Assembly: GCA_904420565.1 (NCBI GenBank)
Contig: CAJFVV010000010.1
Coordinates: 1-34,227, forward strand
Reading direction: 5' to 3'
Length of the DNA stretch: 34,227 nt
Origin: Candidatus Pseudoscillospira faecavium
GTDB taxonomy: Bacteria > Bacillota > Clostridia > Oscillospirales > Oscillospiraceae
How positions within the stretch are numbered: position 1 is the first letter of the stretch; each line of letters starts with the position of its first letter. The position numbers and the translations under genes were made by a program. Of the stretch, positions 14,346-21,666 are shown piece by piece. The notes under the pieces were generated by a model, which was not told the DNA's origin, searched no databases, and was given only the letters and a program-made list of their open reading frames with translations.

Positions 14346-14744
14346 ATGCACATTTATGAATCGTCGGAAGATTACCTGGAAGCAATTCTCATGCTGCAGG
14401 AAAAAAACGGCCAAGTGCGCTCCATTGACATCGCCAATGAATTAAATTTTTCCAAGCCCAGTGTCAGCATTGCCATGAAAAAGCTGCGGGAAAATGGATT
14501 TGTCGAAATGGACGGCAACAGTCTGATCACCCTGACGCCGGCGGGCATGGAAATCGCATCGCGCATCTATGAACGCCACCGGATCCTGACAGACTTGCTC
14601 ATCCGCCTGGGCGTATCCGAGTCCACCGCCCGGGCTGACGCCTGCCGTATCGAGCACGATTTGAGCGATGAAACCTGGCAGAAAATTAAAGACCACGCCA
14701 AGGCCCATGCAGTACCGGAAATCCACAGCAAAAAAAATCCTTAA
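14346..14744 (+). CDS. DtxR/MntR-family metal-dependent transcriptional repressor
   Basis: The 132-residue protein has an N-terminal winged helix (SSEDYLEAILML, then the recognition helix in SKPSVSIAMKKL) and a dimerisation domain. It has no SH3-like third domain, as in MntR. Metal ligands can be followed by alignment to the family: D in SEDYLEA, E three residues later, H in YERHRILTD, and C, E, H in DACRIEHDLS. The cysteine stands where MntR has Glu99 and DtxR has Cys102, so an iron-type site is more likely than a manganese one. It probably senses Fe(II) and represses uptake genes elsewhere. GAGGGTG precedes the ATG. Confidence 0.88.
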   Translation: MHIYESSEDYLEAILMLQEKNGQVRSIDIANELNFSKPSVSIAMKKLRENGFVEMDGNSLITLTPAGMEIASRIYERHRILTDLLIRLGVSESTARADACRIEHDLSDETWQKIKDHAKAHAVPEIHSKKNP

Positions 14745-14773
14745 AAAAGGGAGCACAGTGTGCTCCCTTTTTT
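14743..14773. terminator. Bidirectional terminator between the DtxR-family gene and the anti-sigma candidate
   Basis: AAAAAAGGGAGCACA-G-TGTGCTCCCTTTTTT is a near-perfect palindrome with six A and six T on its flanks, so it works for both convergent genes. Confidence 0.85.
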
Positions 14774-14777
14774 CTGT

Positions 14778-16079
14778 TCACCCTGCTTCTGCATTGGCAG
14801 GCGCAGAAGTATACATCGTCCAGATTTCCTCCGCCGTCATCCCCCGGCAAAGATAACGCACCAAGGTGCCGTCCTCATAAAGAACCTGGAAATCTGCCTG
14901 GAATACTGCGGAATCCCCATTCTCCTCCACTGTCTCCAGACGAAGCTGCACCACTGCCGCACTCATCTCCTCCGCCCGGAACACCGGATAATCATAGCTG
15001 CCAAAATAACCTTTCGGACGTGGCTCCCCCGGTCCATAGCGGCGCACATCATAGCTCCGGGTATCCGCCGCATTCACAACGGCATCCCGGATGTACCCTT
15101 CCACCGCAGCAGAATCTTTTTCCACAGAAACAGACAGATAGTCGTCGCCGCGCGTCCACTCTGCAGTGACAAAATCTCTGCCCTGCCCAAGCTCCCGCCA
15201 GCCGTAGGTGCAGATATAGCCCTCCGGCAGCTTCGTGGGTAAATATGCCTCAAATTCCTCCTGGGCGTACAGAGCCGTTTCGTCCAGCGCTTCGCTGATC
15301 CATTCCGGAATTTCCTCTGTAGCCAGCTGACTCAGCCGCAGCACATCCGCGTGCAGGGAATAGTAGACAACGCGCGCAAGCTGCGCTTCCAATGCGGCGG
15401 CGTCCCACCCCAGCATTTCCATGCGCACGCCTACAGTTTCCTCGCCCTCGTGGAGAAAATGCAGCTGATAATTCCAGCGGCCGGCGCCGTCTTCCTCTTC
15501 CCGGGTCTGCCAGCGCCAACCGGTGACAGCAGTACCATATACCATGTCCGCTGCATCTCCATTTTCGTAGAGCATACACTCCGGCGGCAGCTGTCCCGGC
15601 GACAGGCGCATGATGAAATAAGTTCCGTCGCTTTCATTCTCCGCTGTGAGCCGCACCTCCCAGGGCTGGCCCTGGCCATCGTATATGATCTGCCCGGACA
15701 CCTCCATTTGGGCAAACAATCCCCACTCCTCGACTTGCTGCGCATCTGCACTCCAGAGGGAGGCAATCTCCTCCTCGTCCATTGTCTTGTAAAAATAGCC
15801 ATCCGGCAGCGCAATGCTGCCTTCCATTTCCCCTCCGCTGCCGCTGCGGTAATGCAGCTGCGGAAACTGCGCTTCCTCCATCGGATCGGAAGTTCCTTGC
15901 CGGGCGTCCCCGTACCACAATCCCCAGCAGCCCAGGCCAACCGCACACACCAATGCGGCAGCAGCGAGGCCGGCATAGCGCTTTGGGCTTCTCTTTTCTG
16001 CTTTTGCCGCAAGCTGCAGCAGCTGATCGTGAAAATTTGCTTCCACGCACTGCTGCTCCATATACTCCCGATACTCCAT
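14778..16079 (-). CDS. Membrane-anchored probable anti-sigma/sensor protein
   Basis: The 433-residue protein has about 34 cytoplasmic residues, one membrane helix (about 36-56) and a large outside region. That region looks like two related halves: IALPDGYFYKTMDEEEIASLW near residue 87 and LPTKLPEGYICTYGW in the second half. It ends with a YEDGTLVRYLCRGMTAEEIW segment. LPxGY segments of this kind occur in DUF4367-type sensor regions. The ATG is one base after the stop of the ECF sigma gene and its AGGAGG lies inside that gene, so translation is coupled. I infer that the N-terminal tail holds the sigma factor until an envelope signal arrives. No HxxxCxxC zinc anti-sigma motif is seen. Confidence 0.65.
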   Translation of the reverse strand: MEYREYMEQQCVEANFHDQLLQLAAKAEKRSPKRYAGLAAAALVCAVGLGCWGLWYGDARQGTSDPMEEAQFPQLHYRSGSGGEMEGSIALPDGYFYKTMDEEEIASLWSADAQQVEEWGLFAQMEVSGQIIYDGQGQPWEVRLTAENESDGTYFIMRLSPGQLPPECMLYENGDAADMVYGTAVTGWRWQTREEEDGAGRWNYQLHFLHEGEETVGVRMEMLGWDAAALEAQLARVVYYSLHADVLRLSQLATEEIPEWISEALDETALYAQEEFEAYLPTKLPEGYICTYGWRELGQGRDFVTAEWTRGDDYLSVSVEKDSAAVEGYIRDAVVNAADTRSYDVRRYGPGEPRPKGYFGSYDYPVFRAEEMSAAVVQLRLETVEENGDSAVFQADFQVLYEDGTLVRYLCRGMTAEEIWTMYTSAPANAEAG

Positions 16080-16080
16080 T

Positions 16081-16554
16081 TCAATCCTCCTTTTCCAGCA
16101 GGCGCCGCAGTTTCTGCCGCGCCCGGTGCAAACGTGAACGCACCGTTCCCTCTGCTTCCCGGGTCATCCGTGCAATCTCGGCAGTGGTATAACCTTCGTA
16201 ATAATACAAATGAATAACTGCGCGATCCTTGACCGGCAACGCATCCAGTGTATCAAAGGCCGGACGGTCCTCTTCCGCCGCACCCATCAATTCGCCCAAA
16301 GGCACCCTGCGCCTGCGCCACGGAGAACGCAGACGGCTCTTGCACAGATTTATCGTCACCCGCAGCAGCCAGGCCCGTTCATGGGCCTCACTCTCCAGTG
16401 CCGGGCGCTTTTCCAGGTATTTCACCAGCGCATCCTGCACCGCGTCCTGTGCTTCTTCCCGGCTGCCCAGCAGTGCCAGGGCTGCACGATACAGATGATT
16501 TTCATGGTGCAGGACAAAGGCCTCCCAGTCCACCGGCCGATTGGACATCCCCAT
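16081..16554 (-). CDS. ECF-type RNA polymerase sigma factor
   Basis: The 157-residue protein has only the two DNA- and polymerase-binding regions of the extracytoplasmic-function group. Region 2 covers HHENHLYRAALALLGSREEAQDAVQDALVKYL. Region 4 contains LPVKDRAVIHLYYYEGYTTAEIA and the helix-turn-helix GTVRSRLHRARQKLRR. AAAGGGGG precedes the ATG at 16554; a second ATG at 16548 is possible. It is translationally coupled to the membrane protein that follows. A TGCAGC-17-CGTATA element upstream resembles ECF-type promoters and suggests that it drives its own transcription. Confidence 0.9.
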   Translation of the reverse strand: MGMSNRPVDWEAFVLHHENHLYRAALALLGSREEAQDAVQDALVKYLEKRPALESEAHERAWLLRVTINLCKSRLRSPWRRRRVPLGELMGAAEEDRPAFDTLDALPVKDRAVIHLYYYEGYTTAEIARMTREAEGTVRSRLHRARQKLRRLLEKED

Positions 16555-16578
16555 AGTTCCCCGCCCCCTTTCACTCTA

Positions 16579-16607
16579 TATACGCTTGCCCATATCATTT
16601 TGCTGCA
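16579..16607 (-). promoter_or_regulatory. Candidate ECF-type autoregulated promoter
   Basis: TGCAGC (16602-16607) and CGTATA (16579-16584) with a 17-base spacer, compared with the TGAAAC...CGTA pattern of Bacillus ECF sigma factors. The leader would be about 20 bases. No better sigma-A pair lies in this position. Confidence 0.35.
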
Positions 16608-16633
16608 CGAAAAGGAAAATTTTTGCGAATTTT

Positions 16634-18112
16634 TTATAATTCTATTATCTTTGTGGCAATACGCTCCGCAAACGCGGCATCGTGCTCCACAAACACCAGC
16701 GCAGGCTGGTATTCCAGCAGCAGTTCTTCCAGCTGCATTCTGGAAAAGATGTCGATATAATTCAGCGGTTCATCCCAAAGATACAAATGGGCGCTCTGGC
16801 ACAAACTCTTTGCCAGAAGAATTTTCTTTTTCTGCCCCGCGCTGAGTGCGGAAAGATCCAGGTCAAACTGCTCCCGTGCAAAACCAAGCTTGCGCAGAAT
16901 CGCTTTCATCCGGTGTTCTTCCAGATCGTACCGCTGAATATAAGTCCGCAGGCCGCCGCGCACCGCAGCCGTGTCCTGCGGCACACAGGAGAGCTGCAGC
17001 CCGGTGCCCAAAGTCACACGCCCCTCTCCCGAAATGTCCTGGCCGGCAATGCGCTTGAGCAGGCTGGATTTTCCGCAGCCGTTTTTGCCCCGCAGCAGGA
17101 TACGATCTCCCCGCTCCACGGCAAAGGAGACAGGACCGCAGATCTGGCGCCCGTCATAACAAACCGTCACTCCCTGCAGTTCCGCCAGACGCTTTGCATG
17201 CCACACCAGCGGCGTGAGGGACAGCGCATCGCTGCGCTCCAAATCTTTCAGCAGGCCCCGTTTTTCCTCTGCTGCACTCTCCCGGCGCTGGGCAATGGAT
17301 TTGGCCCGTTTCATCATCTTTGCAGAGCGATGCCCCACATACCCCCGGTCAACTTTCAGCCCGGAATTTTCTCCGCCGTATTTTCCGCGCTCCGTTCGAT
17401 CAGACCAGGCGGCTGCCCGCTTTTGGGCGAGATCCAGTCGGTCGATTTCCCGCTTCAGCTTTTCGTTTTCCGCCAGTTCTCTTTCATCCCGCTGGCACTT
17501 TGTCTCCCACCAGGCGGAAAAATTGCCCCGCTGAAGCTCAACGCCGGATTTGTTCAGCGCGAGGATATGGTCGACGCAGCCATCCAAAAACGCCCGATCG
17601 TGCGACACCAAAAGAAAGCCCCTCTTGCGTCTCAAATAATCTGCCAGCTTGCGCCGCCCCTCGGCATCCAGATGGTTGGTCGGCTCATCAATGAGCAAAA
17701 AAGCATCTTCTTTCAAAAACAGCGCAGCCAAAAGGGCTTTGGTCTGCTCTCCCTGGGAAAGTGTTGCAAAGGCTTGCTCCAAGCAGGCCGGATGCAGATC
17801 CAGCAGTGAAAGTTCCCGCTCCATTTGCCACGTTTCCGCCTCCTGCGCAATACTGCGGAGCACCTCAAGCACACTCTGTTCCGGGGCAGGCACCTCATAG
17901 GGAAAATAGGCAAACGGTACACTGGCCGTGATGCTCCCACAGCAGGCATACTGCCCCATCAGCAGCCGGAGCAGCGTCGTTTTTCCCCGGCCATTGCGCC
18001 CGACCAGGCCCAGTTTCCACGCCGTATCCACTTGCAGATTGAGCCCTTCAAACACTGGCACAGCATTTCCATCGTAAGCAAATGTCAAATTTTTGACAGC
18101 AATCATCGACAT
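16634..18112 (-). CDS. ABC-F ribosomal protection protein, Lsa/Vga-like
   Basis: The 492-residue protein has two ATPase domains and no membrane helix. Domain 1: Walker A GRNGRGKT (38-45), signature LSQGEQ (119-123) and Walker B LLIDEPTNHLD with E143. A charged linker of about 110 residues contains the YVGHRSAKMMKRAK segment typical of the Lsa/Vga group. Domain 2: GKNGCGKS (342-349), LSAGQKKK and WDEPLNYID. Proteins of this group bind the ribosomal E site and dislodge lincosamides, streptogramin A and pleuromutilins. AAGGAGG lies 8 bases before the ATG at 18112. The frame stays open up to 18268, through a terminator hairpin, but the extension lacks a ribosome-binding site. The leader organisation indicates antibiotic-induced attenuation. 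Confidence 0.88.
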   Translation of the reverse strand: MSMIAVKNLTFAYDGNAVPVFEGLNLQVDTAWKLGLVGRNGRGKTTLLRLLMGQYACCGSITASVPFAYFPYEVPAPEQSVLEVLRSIAQEAETWQMERELSLLDLHPACLEQAFATLSQGEQTKALLAALFLKEDAFLLIDEPTNHLDAEGRRKLADYLRRKRGFLLVSHDRAFLDGCVDHILALNKSGVELQRGNFSAWWETKCQRDERELAENEKLKREIDRLDLAQKRAAAWSDRTERGKYGGENSGLKVDRGYVGHRSAKMMKRAKSIAQRRESAAEEKRGLLKDLERSDALSLTPLVWHAKRLAELQGVTVCYDGRQICGPVSFAVERGDRILLRGKNGCGKSSLLKRIAGQDISGEGRVTLGTGLQLSCVPQDTAAVRGGLRTYIQRYDLEEHRMKAILRKLGFAREQFDLDLSALSAGQKKKILLAKSLCQSAHLYLWDEPLNYIDIFSRMQLEELLLEYQPALVFVEHDAAFAERIATKIIEL

Positions 18113-18138
18113 GAAACATTCCTCCTTCATTTTCACAC

Positions 18139-18175
18139 AAAAAAAGCCGCGGGAAGAATCCTCCCGCGGCTTTTT
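18139..18175 (-). terminator. Intrinsic terminator in the ABC-F leader (attenuator)
   Basis: On the minus strand a 14-bp stem (18162-18175 with 18141-18154, loop of 7) with a GC core ends in seven U residues, only about 12 bases before the ribosome-binding site of the ABC-F gene. It lies between the promoter and the gene it controls, so by default it should stop transcription before the gene. Confidence 0.85.
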
Positions 18176-18289
18176 CAGCGCTTGAAAATTGCCTTTTCTG
18201 CACTGCACAGCGCACAAAAAGGCATAAAAAAGCAGAAAAATACGCGCAGATCTTCCCGTAACCGGCATTGTCTATCCAGCAGCTCTTTC

Positions 18290-18297
18290 AAAGCCGC
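18290..18297 (-). promoter_or_regulatory. Candidate antiterminator element in the ABC-F leader
   Basis: GCGGCTTT on the minus strand copies part of the terminator's 3' arm. It can therefore pair with AAAGCCGC in the 5' arm and prevent the terminator from folding. It lies between the small upstream ORF and the terminator, as required for ribosome-controlled switching. Confidence 0.55.
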
Positions 18298-18324
18298 ACA
18301 GCACACTGCCGCTTTCCGGTTCGA

Positions 18325-18336
18325 TCAATTGCGCAT
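18325..18336 (-). CDS. Three-codon leader ORF (Met-Arg-Asn) upstream of the ABC-F gene
   Basis: ATG CGC AAT TGA is preceded by AGAGGAG (18344-18350) at an ideal 7-base spacing, about 25 bases after the predicted transcription start. The peptide itself is too short to act. I infer that a drug-slowed ribosome on this ORF changes folding downstream. Short leader ORFs of this kind control related ABC-F genes such as Listeria lmo0919. Confidence 0.6.
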   Translation of the reverse strand: MRN

Positions 18337-18369
18337 TCTTCCACTCCTCTGCTGTCAAAATTCATTTGC

Positions 18370-18398
18370 ACTATAACACAGCACCACTCAAAAGGCAA
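18370..18398 (-). promoter_or_regulatory. sigma-A promoter of the ABC-F transcript
   Basis: TTGCCT (18393-18398) and TATAGT (18370-18375) with a 17-base spacer. Transcription should start near 18363 and make a leader of about 250 bases. Confidence 0.65.
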
Positions 18399-18469
18399 GC
18401 AAAAATTTTTTATCTGGGAAACCGCCTGTAAAAGCAGCCTTGCTTCAATCTGTTTCCGGCAGTGAAACG

Positions 18470-18490
18470 CGCCGGGCTTTTTGCCCGGCG
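18470..18490 (-). terminator. Hairpin after the aldehyde dehydrogenase gene
   Basis: An 8-bp GC stem (CGCCGGGC with its complement) and a five-base loop, about 28 bases after the stop codon. The tail GCGTTTC is poor in T, so termination may be partial. Confidence 0.5.
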
Positions 18491-18518
18491 TGCTTCTTCC
18501 CCGCTTTACACAGCGCTT

Positions 18519-20015
18519 TCAGGGCGCCGGATAAAAGCCTGTGGGCTCTTCGCTGAGATTGATCATAATATTCTTCATCTGAGTATAGTGCTCCAGCATA
18601 ACCTTATGCGTTTCGCGGCCGATGCCGGACTCCTTATAGCCGCCGAAGGGCGCGCCTTCAGGAATGGAGTTGTAAGTATTGACCCACATACGGCCGGTTT
18701 CAATGCCCCGTGCCACACGGAGCGCCCGGTTGATATCCCGGGTCCAGACGGCGCCGCCCAGGCCATAGACGCTGTCGTTGGCCATCGCAATCACATCGTC
18801 CTCGTCCTTGAACTTGATAACCACTGCTACCGGCCCAAAGATCTCTTCCTGGGCTACGCGCATATCGTTGGTGACGTTGGTTAGCAGCGTGGGGCGCATA
18901 AAGCAGCCCTTGGCCAGCTCGCCGGTTTCCTCCCGCACACCGCCGCAGGCCACCGTAGCGCCCTCTTCCTTGCCAATCTCCACATAGTTGAGGATCTTTT
19001 TCAGCTGGCCCTCGTCGATCTGCGCGCCCATCTGAGTCTCAGGATCCCAGGAAGGGCCGACTTTGACTGCATTAAAGCGCTTGACGGCTTCCTCCACAAA
19101 TTTGTCGTAAATGCTCTCCTGAACAAAGACACGGGATCCTGCGCAGCAGACCTGCCCCTGGTTGAAGAGAATACCCATCTGCAGGCCGTCCATGGCCATT
19201 TCCCACTTGCAATCCTCAAAGAAGATGTTGGCGGATTTACCACCCAGTTCCAGCGTGGCGGGGATCAGCTTCTGAGCTGCAGCCAGGGCCACGTCTCGGC
19301 CCACTTCGGTGGAGCCGGTGAAGGCCAGCTTCCGGAATCCGGGATGCTCCAGCATATACTGTCCGGACTTTCCGCCGGAACCTGTCACCACATTGAATAC
19401 GCCCGCAGGAATCACATCCTGAATCAGCCGGGCCAGCTCCAAAACGCTCAGGGACGTGGTGCTGGACGGTTTGAACACTGTGCAGCAGCCGCTGGCCAGC
19501 ACAGGGGCCAGCTTCCACGCTGCCATCAGGAAGGGGAAATTCCAGGGAACAATTTGGCCTACAACGCCAATGGGTTCCCGCAGGATCAGGCTCATGGTGT
19601 CGGTGCCGAGCATATTGGCGCTGCCCTCTTCGGCCATGATACAGCCGGCAAAATAGCGGAAATGCTGGGCCGACAGCGGGATATCCACCGCCATGGTTTC
19701 CCGGATGGGCTTGCCGTTGTCCAGGGATTCCACCATCGCCAAGAATTCCTTGTTTTCATCGATAATATCGGCAATTTTGTTCAAAATCGCCGCGCGTTCA
19801 TTCACGGGGACGTGTTTCCAGCTCTCAAATGCTTTCCATGCAGCTTTCACGGCTTCATCCACATCTTCGCGGGTCGCCTGGGCACATTCGGCCAGAATTT
19901 CGCCATCGGCCGGGCACTTCGTCTGAAATGTCGCGCCGTCAGAAGCATCGCGCCACTGCCCGCCGATAAAAAGCTGATAACGATCCTGCAAATCAATTCC
20001 ATGGACAGTTTTCAT
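18519..20015 (-). CDS. NAD(P)-dependent aldehyde dehydrogenase
   Basis: The 498-residue protein is a complete member of the aldehyde dehydrogenase superfamily, oxidising an aldehyde to its acid. Visible elements are the nucleotide-binding PWNFPFLMAAWKLAPVLASG segment with K182 in FKPSS, the general base E256 in LELGGKSAN, and the catalytic thiol C290 in NQGQVCCAGSR. The EEIFGPVAVV and PFGGYKESGIGRE blocks are also intact. The substrate cannot be assigned; the closest look is to broad acetaldehyde/betaine-type enzymes. It stands alone, with its own promoter and a hairpin on each side. AAAAGGAG lies 10 bases before the ATG. Confidence 0.92.
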   Translation of the reverse strand: MKTVHGIDLQDRYQLFIGGQWRDASDGATFQTKCPADGEILAECAQATREDVDEAVKAAWKAFESWKHVPVNERAAILNKIADIIDENKEFLAMVESLDNGKPIRETMAVDIPLSAQHFRYFAGCIMAEEGSANMLGTDTMSLILREPIGVVGQIVPWNFPFLMAAWKLAPVLASGCCTVFKPSSTTSLSVLELARLIQDVIPAGVFNVVTGSGGKSGQYMLEHPGFRKLAFTGSTEVGRDVALAAAQKLIPATLELGGKSANIFFEDCKWEMAMDGLQMGILFNQGQVCCAGSRVFVQESIYDKFVEEAVKRFNAVKVGPSWDPETQMGAQIDEGQLKKILNYVEIGKEEGATVACGGVREETGELAKGCFMRPTLLTNVTNDMRVAQEEIFGPVAVVIKFKDEDDVIAMANDSVYGLGGAVWTRDINRALRVARGIETGRMWVNTYNSIPEGAPFGGYKESGIGRETHKVMLEHYTQMKNIMINLSEEPTGFYPAP

Positions 20016-20150
20016 TCAAAAACAACTCCTTTTCACTAAACATTGTCCGAAAAGAGATTCCCGGGACATCCCCTTTTGAACATCGCAAAAAAAACAAGCG
20101 CCTGCACCATGTCTCCCGGGCACATGGCTGCTGTGTCTATTTTCGTTTTC

Positions 20151-20179
20151 AACATAACATACCCACTGAACGCACGCAA
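20151..20179 (-). promoter_or_regulatory. Probable promoter of the aldehyde dehydrogenase gene
   Basis: TTGCGT (20174-20179) and TATGTT (20151-20156) with a 17-base spacer. The leader of about 130 bases holds a hairpin (CCATGT...ACATGG, 20107-20127) followed 12 bases later by eight U residues (20087-20094), which might be a weak attenuator. Confidence 0.5.
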
Positions 20180-20183
20180 GAAT

Positions 20184-20200
20184 AATTTAATATTTAACAA
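20184..20200. promoter_or_regulatory. Rex-like redox operator candidate
   Basis: TTGTTAAATATTAAATT (minus-strand reading) contains one perfect half of the Rex site TTGTTAA-N4-TTAACAA and a poor second half, 5 bases upstream of the -35 box. Rex controls many NADH-linked dehydrogenases in Clostridia. The match is only partial. Confidence 0.3.
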
Positions 20201-20270
20201 ACATTCTTCTGGAAATCGTTAATTTTTTATCTAAGTTGTTCAATTTTCCTGCTTCATTCGTAAAAAACAC

Positions 20271-20308
20271 AAAAAGATTGCACATCCTTTCAGGATGTGC
20301 AATCTTTT
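20271..20308 (-). terminator. Terminator of the thiN-side operon, after the DUF3842 gene
   Basis: A perfect 16-bp stem (AAAAGATTGCACATCC with its complement, loop TTTCA) starts about 10 bases after the DUF3842 stop. The minus-strand tail ends CTTTTTGTGTTTTTT. Confidence 0.88.
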
Positions 20309-20317
20309 GAAAACAGT

Positions 20318-20734
20318 TTACCACGCCTTGGCTGCAACACATGCAGCCATCTCGGTGAGATAAGAAGAAAGGGGCTGCTCCGCCACACCCATGACATGCA
20401 CGCCGCAGGCCCGCATCGGCAGCAGCAGCTTTTTCGCCCGGCTGCGGCTGACCGCCGCAGCGATTGCCGGCGAAATTTCTCCCATCATGGCATCCACCAG
20501 GCAGATTCCCTGTGCGCCCAAAATATAGTCTTCCGGCCCGGCGTTGGCACAGTTGCATACCACCGCATTTTCCCCGGTGGCACCAGCGGTGGCCCCCGCC
20601 TTCATCATGGCAGAAGTTGCAATGGAATTTGTCCCGACAGCCAAAATTTCGCTTTCAGGAAAGGCTTTTCTCATTTGCGTCACAATCGCCTTCCCCATGC
20701 CGCCTCCCTGGCCGTCCACCACAATCAGCTTCAT
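20318..20734 (-). CDS. DUF3842 family protein
   Basis: The 138-residue protein starts with a nucleotide-binding-like loop MKLIVVDGQGGGMGKAIV and continues with EILAVGTNSIATSAMMKAGA and GATGENAVVCN. Towards the C-terminus KKLLLPMRACGVHVMGV follows, the pattern of DUF3842 proteins of Clostridia. The role is unknown; the glycine-rich loop suggests binding of a dinucleotide or phosphate. Its ATG overlaps the cysK stop (ATGA) with GGAGG inside cysK, so translation is coupled to cysteine synthase, and it is the last gene before the terminator. Confidence 0.75.
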   Translation of the reverse strand: MKLIVVDGQGGGMGKAIVTQMRKAFPESEILAVGTNSIATSAMMKAGATAGATGENAVVCNCANAGPEDYILGAQGICLVDAMMGEISPAIAAAVSRSRAKKLLLPMRACGVHVMGVAEQPLSSYLTEMAACVAAKAW

Positions 20735-21666
20735 GCATTCGCCTCCGGGAAAAGCTTCGTGGAAAGATAGCGCTCACCAGTGTCCGGCAAAAGCACCACA
20801 ACAGTCTTTCCGGCATTCTCCGGCCGCTTGGCCACTTGTGTGGCGGCCCACAGCGCCGCTCCCGAGGAAATCCCAACCAAAATTCCCTCCTGGCGGGCAA
20901 GTGCCTGCGCTGTGGGATACGTCACCTCATTCGGCACCGGAATAATTTCATCGTAAATTGTGCGATCCAGGGTTTCGGGAATAAAATTGGCGCCAATTCC
21001 CTGAATCTCATGGCCGCCGGCACGGCCCTCTGTCAGGAGGGGAGAAGCCGCCGGCTCCACGCCGATAACCTGCACCCCCGGATTTTTCTCCTTCAGGAAA
21101 CGCCCTGCGCCGGAGAGCGTGCCGCCCGTGCCGATCCCCGCCACAAACAGGTCTACTTTTCCCTCTGTGTCCGCCCAAATTTCAGGCCCTGTCGTGCGGT
21201 AATGCGCCCGGGGATTTGCCGGATTGACAAATTGACCCAGCACCAGCGCGCCTGGAATTTCCCGGGCCAGTTCTTCTGCCCGATCCACTGCGCCCTGCAT
21301 GCCCTTCGCTCCGCTGGTCAGCACAATTTCCGCCCCATAACCCAGCAGAAGTTTGCGCCGCTCAACGCTCATGGTCTCCGGCATAACAAAAATAGAGCGG
21401 TAACCCCGGGCCGCCGCCACAGCCGCCAGGCCAATCCCCGTGTTGCCGGAGGTGGGCTCAATGATGGTTGCACCGGGCTTGAGCCGCCCCGTTTCCTCTG
21501 CATCGAGAATCATGCCCAGGGCAATGCGGTCCTTCGCACTGCCCGCCGGGTTAAACAGCTCCAGCTTTGCCAGGATGCGGGCAGCTGTGCCCTGCTCTTT
21601 ATTATAACGCTGCAGCTCCACAAGCGGCGTTTTGCCGATGAGCTGCGTCATAGATTGATAGATCAT
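20731..21666 (-). CDS. cysK: Cysteine synthase A (O-acetylserine sulfhydrylase)
   Basis: The 311-residue PLP enzyme makes cysteine from O-acetylserine and sulfide. PLP would be bound by K45 in NPAGSAKDRIA. The substrate loop PTSGNTG is at 71-77, the phosphate-binding GTGGTLSG in the middle and GISSGAA near the C-terminus, all intact. The length is normal for CysK. Its ATG overlaps the stop of the small membrane protein gene upstream (ATGA), and its own stop overlaps the DUF3842 start. No cysE lies in the window, and no T-box or SAM riboswitch is seen ahead of the operon. Confidence 0.95.
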   Translation of the reverse strand: MIYQSMTQLIGKTPLVELQRYNKEQGTAARILAKLELFNPAGSAKDRIALGMILDAEETGRLKPGATIIEPTSGNTGIGLAAVAAARGYRSIFVMPETMSVERRKLLLGYGAEIVLTSGAKGMQGAVDRAEELAREIPGALVLGQFVNPANPRAHYRTTGPEIWADTEGKVDLFVAGIGTGGTLSGAGRFLKEKNPGVQVIGVEPAASPLLTEGRAGGHEIQGIGANFIPETLDRTIYDEIIPVPNEVTYPTAQALARQEGILVGISSGAALWAATQVAKRPENAGKTVVVLLPDTGERYLSTKLFPEANA

